Assembly: GCA_024291935.2 (NCBI GenBank)
Contig: JAGTYA010000024.1
Location: 1,488,001-1,552,000 of the forward strand
DNA length: 64,000 nt
Source of the DNA: Okapia johnstoni
Taxonomy: Eukaryota; Chordata; Mammalia; Artiodactyla; Giraffidae
Direction of reading: 5' to 3'
This document shows positions 34,689 to 44,470 of this stretch, piece after piece. Below the pieces are notes generated by a model, which had not been told where the DNA came from, did no database searches, and was given only the letters and a program-made list of their open reading frames with translations. A program made the translations under genes and the position numbers. The first letter of the stretch is position 1. Each line of letters opens with the position of its first letter.

Positions 34689-35035
34689 ACATATCTTCCC
34701 ATGATAAGCAGTCACTAAATATTAGCTGATAACCCCAGGGGAAGCAAGACACAACAGATTGGAACCTTCACTCCAGCCACCTTCTTAATGAAGAGCACAA
34801 GCTTGAGTAGGTTTATCTGGGTCCACACATTTCCAGAGAACACTTGAGGGTTTACAGATCCTTTGTTATTCTCTGCCCTCTCAGCCTAGCTAAGCAGGGA
34901 GAAGATGGAGATTGTTTATTCCACATCACAGGGTTAACCCCTGTATTAGCACATTTGGGCTGCAGATTCAGTGTCCAGTGAGGCCTGCTTCCTGGTTGAT
35001 AGATAGCTGTTTTCCAGCTGCATTTCACATGGAGA
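34689..35035. other. Intergenic sequence
   Basis: Nothing recognised. Confidence 0.4.
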
Positions 35036-35195
35036 AGGGGGCCAGGGAGTCTGTGTGGTCCCTTTTATAAGGGCACTAATCCCATTCATGAAGGTTCCAC
35101 CCTCAGGACCCAATCACTTCCCAAAGTCTCCACATCCAAGTACTATAGCTTTCAACCATATAAACTTTGTGGTGAGACACAAACCTTAAGTCTAT
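35036..35195 (-). mobile_element. MaLR LTR fragment upstream of TEX44
   Basis: AAGGGCACTAATCCCATTCA and GACCCAATCACTTCCCAAAG are antisense MaLR LTR sequence. It lies about 500 bases before the TEX44 start. Confidence 0.6.
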
Positions 35196-35574
35196 AGCTC
35201 CCCACAACCAAGACGGTCAGGGCTGGGAGCTGCCCAAGCCCCTCCCTTTCCCTTGTTCCTACTCACCACTGCTGCGAAACTGAGTCTCTGCAGAAGGACT
35301 GGCCAAGCGAGTCAACAGTGTGGACAGAGAGGTGCCAGGAGTGGTCCCTTACAACATATATTACAAACTGACATCTGTATCCCATCCTTTCATGAGAGCC
35401 ACAGCATCCTGATTCCTGGTGGGCACCTGCCCTGTATACAGTCTCCCTGCTTTTCCAAGACACTTGCCTGAGTCTCCTTAGACATCTGCAAACGTGGCTA
35501 CAAACAGTCCCACAGACTCAGCCCACTAGGGCAGCCACTCCAGAGGCGCAGGACCCTTGCTCTGCAAGTACCTG

Positions 35575-35610
35575 TGACATCGCCAGCTTCGACAGTCCCC
35601 TGTGACCTCA
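35575..35610 (+). promoter_or_regulatory. Two CRE-like elements upstream of TEX44
   Basis: TGACATCG at 35575-35582 and TGACCTCA at 35603-35610 each differ from the cAMP-response palindrome TGACGTCA by one or two bases and lie 70-110 bases before the TEX44 ATG. Many spermatid genes use CREM at such sites. The role is inferred; I see no obvious TATA box nearby. Confidence 0.25.
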
Positions 35611-35639
35611 CCATCTGGGGAGCTCAGCCCAGCAGGGCC

Positions 35640-35684
35640 ATGGCCACTCTCTCAACCAGCACAAATAACAAAGGGCCTAGATGA
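35640..35684 (+). CDS. Upstream ORF overlapping the TEX44 start codon
   Basis: An ATG at 35640 sits in a strong Kozak context (G at -3, G at +4) and opens a 14-codon ORF (MATLSTSTNNKGPR). Its TGA stop overlaps the TEX44 ATG as ATGA. The TEX44 ATG itself has T at -3 and A at +4, a weak context. This geometry would favour translation of the uORF and termination-reinitiation or leaky scanning at TEX44. It matters only if the transcript starts upstream of 35640, which is inferred. Confidence 0.45.
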   Translation: MATLSTSTNNKGPR

Positions 35685-36736
35685 CCACCGTGCCCTCAGG
35701 AGAGGCTGGAGCCACTAGCAACCCTCCACAGGGTGACAGTAGGTCTACAGACATCCCAGCAGTGGGGTCCCAAAGTCAAGTCCCCCTCCTCACAGATGAC
35801 CTGGCGTCTCTTGACGCTATAGCATCAGCTGAACAGCGGGATGTAGATCAGGCCTCCATTCAGCCTGCCACCTTGGGGGCCAAATCAGAGTCTGGGGACA
35901 CAGACAAGCACGAAGCTGCTGAGGGGCAAGCCCAGGAGCCCAGGGAGGCCATAGCCCTGCCTGCTGACCTGGTCCCAGGTGCCCTGCAAAGTTCCCTGGG
36001 TGTCCATAACCTAGTGCAGAAAGGGCTGGTGCAAGATTCCAGCAGGACTCAGAATCCTCAGATTTTCCAAGTTAACTCTCGTGTTAAGGAAGCGACACCA
36101 CAAGCAGTGGCCACCCCGGACAGAGAGCAGGAACCAGCAACAGCCGCCCCAAGTGCCGAGGCACAGTCCCCCCAAAACGTGGAGGCTCAGCCCGTCGTGA
36201 GCACTGCAGACCCCAAGGACCAGCTTGACCCTGGGACTGCTGACATCCCTGAAGCTGTTGAGGAGAAGCCAGAGGGTCCCGAGGCCTTGAACCCTGACCC
36301 TGATGCTTCACCGTCAGACCCTGCCTCGCCAGGCCCTGGAGCACCGGCCCCAGGGACAGGTCCCCTGGACTCCACAGCCGGCGAGGAGAACAGCTACATG
36401 CGCTCCATGACCAGTTTGCTGGGCGGGGGCGAGGAGTCCATCAGCTCCCTGGCAGACATCCTGGTGTGGTCCGATGCCACCATGGGCATGGCCACGGGCT
36501 TCCTGGCCACCGGCCGTGGCTCCGTGTCAGACCTGTTGCATAGCCCGGGGCCCAGCCTGCGCTCCGTCTCCAGCATCCTGGGCAGAGCCAGCTCTGCCCT
36601 GTCCTCCAGGCTGGTGGTGAGGACCAGGTCGGCCCTGCACTCCGTCACCCACATGCTGGAATCGGTGGAGCAGAGGACCGTTGAGGGCATCCGTTCGGCC
36701 ATGCGCTACCTGACCAGCCATCTCACCCCACACTAG
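35681..36736 (+). CDS. TEX44: Testis-expressed protein 44 (TEX44), single-exon coding sequence
   Basis: An uninterrupted 351-codon ORF encodes a protein I recognise as TEX44 (C2orf57 in human). Residues 1-236 look disordered: acidic, rich in Pro, Ala, Gln and Glu, with a Pro/Ala/Gly-rich stretch near 205-228. Residues about 237-351 are Ser/Leu-rich and look like the conserved, partly helical part (SYMRSMTSLLGGGEESISSL near 238-257; RYLTSHL near 342-348). There is no cysteine and one tryptophan (W263). I see no signal peptide or membrane segment. The start is fixed by an in-frame TAG directly before the ATG. The human protein is, from memory, about 395 residues, so this copy is somewhat shorter without visible breaks. 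The family is testis-specific; its biochemical role is poorly known, and mouse work links it to sperm tail structure or motility (from memory). Recognition is by sequence memory, not a search. Confidence 0.85.
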   Translation: MTTVPSGEAGATSNPPQGDSRSTDIPAVGSQSQVPLLTDDLASLDAIASAEQRDVDQASIQPATLGAKSESGDTDKHEAAEGQAQEPREAIALPADLVPGALQSSLGVHNLVQKGLVQDSSRTQNPQIFQVNSRVKEATPQAVATPDREQEPATAAPSAEAQSPQNVEAQPVVSTADPKDQLDPGTADIPEAVEEKPEGPEALNPDPDASPSDPASPGPGAPAPGTGPLDSTAGEENSYMRSMTSLLGGGEESISSLADILVWSDATMGMATGFLATGRGSVSDLLHSPGPSLRSVSSILGRASSALSSRLVVRTRSALHSVTHMLESVEQRTVEGIRSAMRYLTSHLTPH

Positions 36737-36856
36737 GCCCACGCCAGCCCCTACTGGGACTGGACCCCATGTTAGGCAGCTTCCCGAGACCCCGGGGACA
36801 CTCCTGCCCCGCTTTCTCGCCCACCCCTGCTCCGGACAGGTCTCCCCAGACTGGGC

Positions 36857-36862
36857 AATAAA
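36857..36862 (+). terminator. TEX44: TEX44 polyadenylation signal AATAAA
   Basis: A canonical AATAAA hexamer begins 121 bases after the TEX44 stop codon. A T-rich stretch about 15 bases further on could serve as the downstream element. This predicts a short 3' UTR of roughly 140 bases. Confidence 0.75.
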
Positions 36863-37028
36863 TCACCGGCCAGCGTTTATTTTCCGAGCTCTGGCTTCCT
36901 CCCTTGTCTGTGCAGTGGGCACAGGGTGGAGGGACAGGAGGGGGCTAGGGTGTTCTGGAAACGGAAAGGGCTTCTCAGCTTGTCCCACACAGGAGCTGGG
37001 AGCCAAAGTGCAGAAAAAGACCTGCCTT

Positions 37029-37175
37029 GGGACTTTCTGAGTGGTCCAGTGGCTAAGACTCTGAGCCTTCCAGTGCAGGGGGCACAGGTTCAATCCCCAG
37101 TCTGGGAACTAAGATCCTGCATGCTGCGTGGCATGGCCAATACAATTTTAAAAATTAAAATTAAAAAAAGAGAAA
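37029..37175 (+). mobile_element. CHR-type SINE
   Basis: Sense copy starting GGGACTTTCTGAGTGGTCCA and ending in an A-rich tail, about 290 bases downstream of TEX44. Confidence 0.85.
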
Positions 37176-37217
37176 GAGAAGGGCCTGGGCAGGCCTGGGA
37201 GGCCAGGTGTGAGGAGC

Positions 37218-37420
37218 TGTGCGTGCTCAGTCACTCAGTCGTGTCTGACTCTGCAACCCCATGGAGTGTAGCCCACCAGGCTCCTCTGTCCATGGAATTT
37301 TCTAGGCGAGAACGCTGGGGTGGGTTGCCATTTCCTCCTCCAGGGGATCTTCCCAACCCAGGAATGGCACCCGCATCTCCTGGGTCTCCTGCACTGGCAG
37401 GCGGATTCTTCACCACTGCA
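37218..37420 (-). mobile_element. Bov-tA SINE, truncated at the head
   Basis: Antisense copy from GCGTGCTCAGTCACTCAGTC to GGCGGATTCTTCACCACTGC; the last bases of the tRNA head are missing. Confidence 0.88.
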
Positions 37421-37536
37421 AAAATTGATCTGGTCTGGACCTCTAACCAGGTAAGTGCGTTTCTGAGGAAGCGAGACCTGGCCCTTCTCTGGAGCTTCCT
37501 GGCTTAGCAGGCTCAGGCCAGCTTGCTGGGCTCTCT

Positions 37537-37760
37537 GGTAGTGGGGTTGAGAACGCAGCAAGACCAGTGTGGGTTCAAATCCCAGCACCCCTACTGGCTG
37601 TGGGCCAATCCCTTCACCCTCCTGAATTCTCCTCCACAGAACCAACAGCAAACCCATACCATGAAGATATTCTAAGACATAAGGAGAACAACGCAGGTCT
37701 GAACACATGATGTCTGGCACTTAATGAGTTCACATGTGTCAGCTGCCACGATTATTATCC
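37537..37760 (-). repeat. MIR SINE, long copy
   Basis: Antisense MIR with the tRNA-like head at the left (GTGTGGGTTCAAATCCCAGC) and a diverged tail. Confidence 0.65.
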
Positions 37761-38224
37761 TCCAGCAGACGGCGAACAAGGTGGGAAGGGGGATCCTGGT
37801 AGGGTGACCAACCACCCTGCTTTGCCTAGGGTTCCTGGGATGTGAGACTTTCAGATTTAAAACCAAGAAAATCCCAGGCAAGCCAGGATAAGTTAGTCAC
37901 CCTAGACCCAGGTCTCTTGACGTGGTTTTGACCTTTGTCTGTGATTCTGTCCACCTTGACAAGGGAGCCACCTGCTTTGGAAGGCCACCAGACTACCCTC
38001 TGGCTGGACACAGTGCCAACTTGGCCATGTGACTTGGTGAGTGATCTGGCTGGCATCAGCCCTGACTCTCACCCTTGGCTGCAACCACACACCTTCTCTA
38101 CAGCCCTGGCCATGGAATCCTTCATTCACCCATTTTTCGTTCCCAGCAGAGTCTCCAAATGGGAGACCTTGGCGGGAACCAGCCCACTGATGGATTGTTT
38201 GCCCTTCACAGTAGTTCTTTCTTT
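37761..38224. other. Intergenic sequence
   Basis: Nothing recognised. Confidence 0.4.
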
Positions 38225-38563
38225 CTTTTTAATTTATTTTCTCCCGTGCTGGTCTTCATTCCTTCACTCGGGTTTTCTCTAGTTGTGGCAAGCGGGGGCT
38301 ACTCGTCGTTGTGGTGGGAAGGTTTCTCATTGCAGTGGCTTCCCTTGTTGCGAAGCACCGGCTCTATGGCGCATGGGCTTCGGCAGTTGCGTTGTACAGG
38401 TTCAGTAGACGTGACTTGAGGGCTCTAGAGCACGGGCTCAGTGATTGTGGTGCTCAGGCTTAGTTGCCCTGAGGCATACGGAATCTTCCCAGACCAGGAA
38501 ACAAACCCGAGTCCCCTACATTGGCAGGTGGATTTCTTATCCACTGCCCCACTAGGGAAGTCC
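38225..38563 (-). mobile_element. CHR-type SINE, long form
   Basis: Near full-length antisense copy, from the T-rich tail to CCCCACTAGGGAAGTCC. It has several CpG sites, suggesting limited methylation decay. Confidence 0.87.
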
Positions 38564-38600
38564 AAGCCAAGAGATTTTAAATAAAAATATGGATCTCTGA

Positions 38601-38785
38601 GGACTTCTCTGGTGGTCCAGTGGCTGAGAATCCATGTCCCCCATGCAGGAGGCCCAGGTTCGATCTCCAGTCAGGGAACTGGATCCCACATGCCACAACT
38701 AAGAGTTTGAGTACTACACCAACGACTGAAGATCCTGCGTGCCATGGCTAAAACCTGGTGCAGCCAAATAAATAAATACTTTTTA
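38601..38785 (+). mobile_element. CHR-type SINE
   Basis: Sense copy, GGACTTCTCTGGTGGTCCAG to AAATAAATAAATAC. It is 37 bases from an opposite-strand SINE of the same class. Confidence 0.86.
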
Positions 38786-39309
38786 ATGGACTCTGATTCT
38801 CTTGAGAAACCTAGGGGCCTTCTTTCTTCTGGGCAACCTGCAGAAGAGCTGCCCACTTTAGAGGGAACCACCTGCCCTACATCAGCACTGTCACCAGCCT
38901 GACCTCCAGAAGCATGCACTTACCACCCCTCCCCAGCAGATGCTTCCTGTGAATAAGTCTGATGCCAGGACCCAAGGGCATAAAACCAGGTGTGTCTACT
39001 CCTTCCCTCAAGGAGCTGCCACTTTCTATAGGTGAGACATGAGCTGTTCCTATGGACTGAAATCTAGGAATTCAGAGGAAGGAGGTTGTCAGTTCAGATC
39101 CCAGGATCGGGGGCCCTTTGAGGCAGACCTAAAGAAAAGAAGGATGTGTCCCCAACAGAGGCAAGGACGACAAAAGTAGAGGCAGGCATGGTGGGTGCTT
39201 GGTGGGGAGGGTGGCCCAGCAGCTCGACCTGCCCAGAGTCCAGAGCAGAGGAGACAGAACTGCCAGGTGGACCCCAAATGCTTTCAACAAATATTTTTGA
39301 ACCAGCGTT
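38786..39309. other. Intergenic sequence
   Basis: Nothing recognised. Confidence 0.4.
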
Positions 39310-39319
39310 AAGTGCCACT

Positions 39320-39546
39320 ATTGGGCTTCCCAGGTGGTGCTAGTGGTAAAGAACCCGCCTGCCAATGCAGGTAGGTATAAGAGACGTGAGCTCAATCCCT
39401 GGGTTGGGAAGATCCCCTGGAGGAGGGCACGGTGACCCACTCCAGTATTCTTGCCTTGAGAATTCCATGGACAGAGAAGTCTAGCAGGCTGTAGCCCATA
39501 GAGTCTCACAGAGTCAGACACGACTGAAGTGACTTATCACACACGC
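39320..39546 (+). mobile_element. Bov-tA SINE with target-site duplication
   Basis: Sense copy. AAGTGCCACT flanks it at 39310-39319 and 39547-39556. Confidence 0.93.
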
Positions 39547-39556
39547 AAGTGCCACT

Positions 39557-39772
39557 CTGCTCCCCAGGAGGTTCAGTGGTAAAGAATCCACCTGCCAATG
39601 CAGAAAATTCGGGTTCGATCCCTGAGTCAGGAAGATCCCCTGGAGGAGGAAATGGCAACCCACTCCAGGATTCTTGCCTGGGAAATCTCATGGGCAGAGG
39701 AGCCTGTCCATGAGGCTATAGTCCATGGGGTCACAGAATCGGACCCAACTTACCAACTAAACAACAACAAAG
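39557..39772 (+). mobile_element. Second Bov-tA SINE in tandem
   Basis: Sense copy (GGTTCAGTGGTAAAGAATCC to AACAACAACAAAGC) that begins at the right duplication of the previous element. GCACCACT after it resembles the same target. Confidence 0.9.
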
Positions 39773-40225
39773 CACCACTTTAGGCCAGGCACTGCTAGAT
39801 CCTGAGACTGCAAAGGTGAACGAAAGTTGGAAACCGAGCTCAGCCCAGGTTAGGGGAAAGGATTATCCGCCTAGCACAATTGCCAAGTGTCAGCGTGTTT
39901 GCACCCAGGCCTCAGCCATGTCCTCAGGGCTCTGTCTTTCCAACTTGGCCCCTCCTGTGCTGGCTCCATTCTCCTGTGCTCAGACACCTTCCTGGAAGGA
40001 GAAGCTCTTGTTCCCCCTGGCTCTGGCAGGAGAATCCCAGGGGAAGACGTGGCTCCGATGCTCTGCTGAGCCAATCACGGAGGCCACGGGAAATGAAATA
40101 GCTCGTTGCCTGGAGTGGGCCTCAAGTCCACCTCTGGGGCCGGGTCAGTCCAAAAATGGGGGTTCCTAACAGCAAGGGCTGCTGGACCACCACCATTTTG
40201 TGTGTTAAAGCCAGCAGAGTTTCAG
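39773..40225. other. Intergenic sequence
   Basis: Nothing recognised. Confidence 0.4.
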
Positions 40226-40545
40226 ACTCTCCTGGGGTTACAATGGATAAGAATCTGCCTTGTGATGCAAGGGACATGGGTTTGATCCCTAGTCCAAGAA
40301 GATTTCACATGCCTCAGGCAACTAAAGCCTGGGCACCACAACTACTGAGCCCATGCTCTAGAGCCTGAGAGCCACAACTGCTGAAGCCTGTGAGCCCCAG
40401 AGCCCGTGCTCCACAACAAGAGAAGCCACTGCCATGAGAGGCCCGCACACCGCAACTAGAGAGCGGCCTCCATTCACCACAACTAGAGAAAAGCCTGTGC
40501 GGCAATGAAGACCTAGCACAACCAAAATAAGTAAATAAATATTTA
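40226..40545 (+). mobile_element. CHR-type SINE, long form
   Basis: Sense copy with repeated GCCACAACTGCTGAAGCC-type units and an A/T-rich tail (AGTAAATAAATATTTATAA). Confidence 0.87.
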
Positions 40546-40654
40546 TAAATAACTATTAGAAAAATTATTTATAAGTAAACAATTTTTAAAAAATAAATAA
40601 AAGCTGCCACACCCATAAAGTTAAAAAAAAAGCCAGCCAAGTTATATAGAGCAC

Positions 40655-40838
40655 GCTTTGCCTACAATGCGGGAGACCCGGGTTCGATCCCTGAGTCGGG
40701 AAGATCCTCTGGAGAAGGAAATGGCAACCCACTCCAGTACTCTTGCCTGGAAAATCTCATGGACGGAGGAGTATGGTAGGCTACAGTTCATGGGGTCGCA
40801 AAGAGTCGGACTGAGCGACTTCACTTTCACTTTCACTT
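40655..40838 (+). mobile_element. Bov-tA SINE
   Basis: Sense copy, TTTGCCTACAATGCGGGAGA to GACTTCACTTTCACTTTC. Confidence 0.88.
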
Positions 40839-40849
40839 TGGGGGTCTTG

Positions 40850-41015
40850 GCTCCTCCTCCTTCTAGCTACATTACTTTCATTCCCTATGCGTCGGTCTCC
40901 TCATCTATAAAATGATGATACACTTGCCACATGAGGCTGTTGTGAGGATTAAATGAAGCAAGGGCTTGGAAAGTTGCCTGGCACACTGTTGCGTGCAATG
41001 TAAGTGTTAACGATC
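40850..41015 (-). repeat. MIR SINE
   Basis: CTCCTCATCTATAAAATGAT, TGTGAGGATTAAATGAAGC and TTGCCTGGCACACTG are antisense MIR. Confidence 0.75.
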
Positions 41016-41364
41016 ATTGTGTTTATTAGGACAGAAGGGTGCTATGGAGCTGTGTGCTAAGGATGGAATTTCCCTGCCTGCTCCTGGCCTTTCCCTTTGT
41101 AGTGGGATAAACTGTGGTGTTGGCAAATACACCTGGCAACATGTCGTCTCTGCAGGTGGGACCCCCTCCCCCCCTAGGCATTCAGGTGCTACTGTACCTG
41201 AAAGGTCAGGGCAGCACACTCGACTGAGGAATCCAACACAGGGGCTAATGGGTGCACCCCAGCTCTGGCTGGAGTGAGAAAGGAAAGGGCCAGAGTCAGG
41301 GACTTGGAGAAATGCCCCATTTCACAGGCCAGGAGGAAGCAATTCATAAGACACAGTAGCACCA

Positions 41365-41463
41365 TGAAGCTTGCAGGATCTTAGTTCCCCAACGAGGGAT
41401 CGAACACCGGGCTCTGGCAGTGAAAGTGCCGATCGCTAACTACTGGACCACCAGGGAATTCCC
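41365..41463 (-). mobile_element. CHR-type SINE, 3'-truncated
   Basis: Antisense head half only, GCAGGATCTTAGTTCCCCAA to GGACCACCAGGGAATTCCC. Confidence 0.8.
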
Positions 41464-41999
41464 TGAACAACTATTGAACTATTGGGGAGGGGCAGTTAGT
41501 AGGGACAGAAGGTGGTGTGTAAGGGGAAAAAGAACGAGCCGTTGTCAGAACAACAGGGCAGCTGTATGGAGGGTACTCTTTGATGTCGAGAATTGAGGCA
41601 CATCAAAGTTATATGTTCACCCCAGCAAAGCTGGTGTCTCTCCAGCTTCTTGTTTATATATTAGGGTTAACACCTGACAGCCACCAGTTTTTCTCTAGAT
41701 CAATAGCAGGCTTTTTGGTTGTGTGTTCTGCCTCTGAGAGTTTGACCCATAAGCAGAGGTTTTGTTTAAAGAAACATTTAGGCCGGGCTAAGAGTCATAG
41801 AGAGGACACAACACCCTAATCTCTGAGCCCGGCCAGGGCGTGGCTAAGGGCAGGACACCGACAAGCCCTGGGAGATGGCAGAGGAATGCTGTGGCCTCAA
41901 TAGGAGGGCTTGGCCGGCGGGTCTCTGGATGGGCAGGAACCACAGACGCTGCACTGGCCCTCCCTGTGGAATCCTCATGGGCACTGTGGTGCTAGATGA
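41464..41999. other. Intergenic sequence
   Basis: Nothing recognised. Confidence 0.4.
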
Positions 42000-42056
42000 G
42001 GGCCAAACCTCCATTTCCTCACCTCTAAAATGCCTGTGATCAAGAATGCATTAGAA

Positions 42057-42101
42057 TTCTGTAAACCAATTATTCTTCAATAAAAAAATGAATTATAAAA
42101 A
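42057..42101 (+). mobile_element. 45-bp L1 3' terminus with target-site duplication
   Basis: Only TCTGTAAACCAATTATTCTTC and an A-rich tail of an L1 3' end are present. A 15-bp duplication with two mismatches flanks it (42042-42056 and 42102-42116, AAGAAYGYATTAGAA). A short antisense MIR remnant precedes it. Confidence 0.7.
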
Positions 42102-42116
42102 AAGAACGTATTAGAA

Positions 42117-43033
42117 AAAGAACAGCATTTAACAGTAGGCCTGTGACAAATGTTAGTTTTCTTCCTTCCTTGGGGCTTTCTGCATTGTCTGTCTATATAT
42201 TGGTCAGGAGTCTCTTCATTGGAAGTGACAAAAACCCACAGATTTGACAAGCTGAGCAGAAAAGGGCTGAGAAGGAACTGACTTTCGAGACGCCTGCTGC
42301 CGGGGACACAAAGCTGTCAGGATACCTCCATGACGGTGTCCTCTACCTCCCGGGGCAACTCTTCTCCTCCAGGCTTCTGCTTATGTCGGAGAACGAGGCT
42401 CCTGGAGGCTCCAGGTCCACAGCCTTGCACTTCCAAGACCAAGAGGAAACGTCTGTTTCCTGCTCCAGTCTGATAAATTCCAAGGGGAAGGACTCTGGTT
42501 GGCCCAGCCTGGATCACATGGAGGAAAGGTCAGACCTGGTGCCTCTCTGAGCAGGCAGCTCTGGACATCCTGAGCCGCGCCTCTCCCTCCCAGAGACGAA
42601 AAGCGGGAGCTGGGCTAACTGTCCTTTCCTGGCTGCCTGGGGTTCCCCACTGCGGGTGGCACAGCCCTGACCTCCCTTCCCACCCACATCTGAAGGCTCC
42701 CCCGCAGATAAAAGTCACTTTTCCCACAAAACCAGTCTGAGGCTCCAGATGAGGTCAGATGTTCACACAAAGCCACCCAGAGCCCAGTCCTCAGCTCTAA
42801 GCCCTGAAGATGCCCACCACTACACGAGAGCTTGTCTGTGAACTCTCTGCCCACAGTCAGACTGTCTCTGAACCATGTGCTGTGGAAAGAGTTGAGGCAT
42901 TCTGAAGTGTTTTCCTTGCAACTCCATGGACTGAAAATTCTTCCTTTGGATCTCTGAATTTTAAATATCCATGAGAAAATAGGATTTGCCTAAAACATCT
43001 GATTTTGTTTCTGACCACCTGTATATTATTGGG
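42117..43033. other. Intergenic sequence
   Basis: No gene or nameable repeat. Confidence 0.4.
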
Positions 43034-43233
43034 TATGTTTTAGTTGCTCAGTCGTGTCCAACTCTGCGACCCTATGGACTGCCACCTGCCAGTCTCCTCT
43101 GTCCATGGGATTCTCCAGACAAGAATACTGGAGTGGGTAGACATTCCCTTCTCCAGAGAATCTTCCCAACCCAGGGATCGAACCTGCGTCTCCTGCATTG
43201 AGGCAGATTCTTTACCGTCTGAGCCACCAGGGA
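43034..43233 (-). mobile_element. Bov-tA SINE
   Basis: Antisense copy, TTTTAGTTGCTCAGTCGTGT to GAGCCACCAGGGAA. Confidence 0.9.
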
Positions 43234-43899
43234 ATATTAAGTGCTTGTCAAAATGAAGTTTTTGATGAGGAAAAACACCTGCCACAGTAGGCCTCCACTG
43301 CTCTGAACTTGAACAAGACAATCAAGGTGCTCTAGCAAGAGGTGGTGGTTAGGATTATTCCTGGCCAAAGATGGTTAAGTCAAAGCAGAGAGGGAGGCAG
43401 GGCATAGTGGCAGATTGCTGCTGGCCCCTGAAAGGTTCTGGGCTTGGGGATTCGGCATTGTATAATCTGCTATGGTATGAAATGGAGATGGGGTAACCGC
43501 AGAACAACACCCACAACAGAAACTCTGGAAAGCGGTCAGGTAGGCTCTACCCTCCCCACTCCCCCTCAACCCAGGGGTGGCCTGGCCAAAGCGCACCCAG
43601 CACCGGCAGGCAAGCATGGAGGTGAATGTCACAGCACAGACATCAGGGGAAGGCACCAGGGAAGGTGGAGGAGGAAACTAAGGATGGGAGCAGAGTGGCG
43701 TGAGCAGGGCCCAGTGTCTCCTCCCACAAGGCAGGTGGCCAAACACTGCTGAGATGTCCTGGGCGATCGGGGTAGGGGGTGGGGGAAATGCCCCGTGCTG
43801 CCACTTGCTCCTTGTCTCCAGAGCAGGAACTGAGGCTGGGAACCGAAAAGGAGGCAGTCAGGTGGGTGATGGTGAACAAAGGCCTCTCTGGGAGAGAGA
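43234..43899. other. Intergenic sequence
   Basis: A G-rich run (43769-43785) lies just before the CpG island. No gene seen. Confidence 0.4.
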
Positions 43900-44470
43900 T
43901 CCCAGTTGGCGGCAGGACGCACTTTAGGCCACCACGGGGCCCTCGCCAGCCGGCCTGAGGCCAGGAGGCGCCATTTCCCCCGCTGGGGCTGGTCCCCTTC
44001 CGTCGCGGGGAAGAGCGGAGGGCGCGACCAGGCGGCCGAGGGGCGAGGAACGACAGGGCGGCCGGGCAGGACATCCACCGCCCTGCCCAGTCCCGCCGTC
44101 TCCATGACGACGGCTACCTCACCGCGGAGGCGGGGAGAGCTGCAGGGCGAGTCTTTGCCGGTTGCTACGCAACGGCCCAGTGACGTTAGGCGATTGAGTT
44201 TGGTTCCCAAGGTAACTGGCTGGGCAGCTGGGCCGGGAACTATTTGCGTCTGTCCCTCGAGGGTCTACGGAGCCTCCGGGGTCTGGCGCAGCTGCGGAAA
44301 TGCGCTCCTGGCCCGCGGGCAGGCAGGAGACTGAACACAGAGGCCCTTTTCAGCTCTCGGAGACCGGCGACCCAGGCGGGGCGGGGTCTGCGCCCAAAGC
44401 CGGACGCCCCCACTCTGCTCCCTGTCGCCCAGGTTTTCTCCCCTCTCTGGTCCGGGGGGTGGTCCCTGGA
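43900..44470. promoter_or_regulatory. CpG island with an RFX X-box, candidate bidirectional promoter
   Basis: Dense CpG over about 570 bases. It holds an X-box (44161-44173) and a TGACGTTA CRE-like site (44181-44188). Possible splice donors are AAG then GTAACT on the plus strand (44212) and GCG then GTGAGG on the minus strand (44122). A minus-strand ATG at 44105 has a strong Kozak context. The 142- and 193-codon ORFs in the two strands have no family resemblance, so I do not call a gene. Confidence 0.6.
44161..44173. promoter_or_regulatory. RFX X-box motif
   Basis: GTTGCTACGCAAC is an inverted repeat GTTGC/GCAAC with a 3-base spacer, one base from the classic 13-mer GTTGCTAGGCAAC bound by RFX factors. 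Confidence 0.7.

Noticed and set aside
35155..35163. TATA-like ATATAAAC upstream of TEX44
   Set aside because: It lies within a MaLR LTR remnant more than 500 bases from the start codon, with no other promoter evidence.
43629..44210. 193-codon minus-strand ORF beside the X-box
   Set aside because: No family resemblance, and the opposite strand is also open. The strong-Kozak internal ATG is noted, but there is no evidence of a protein.
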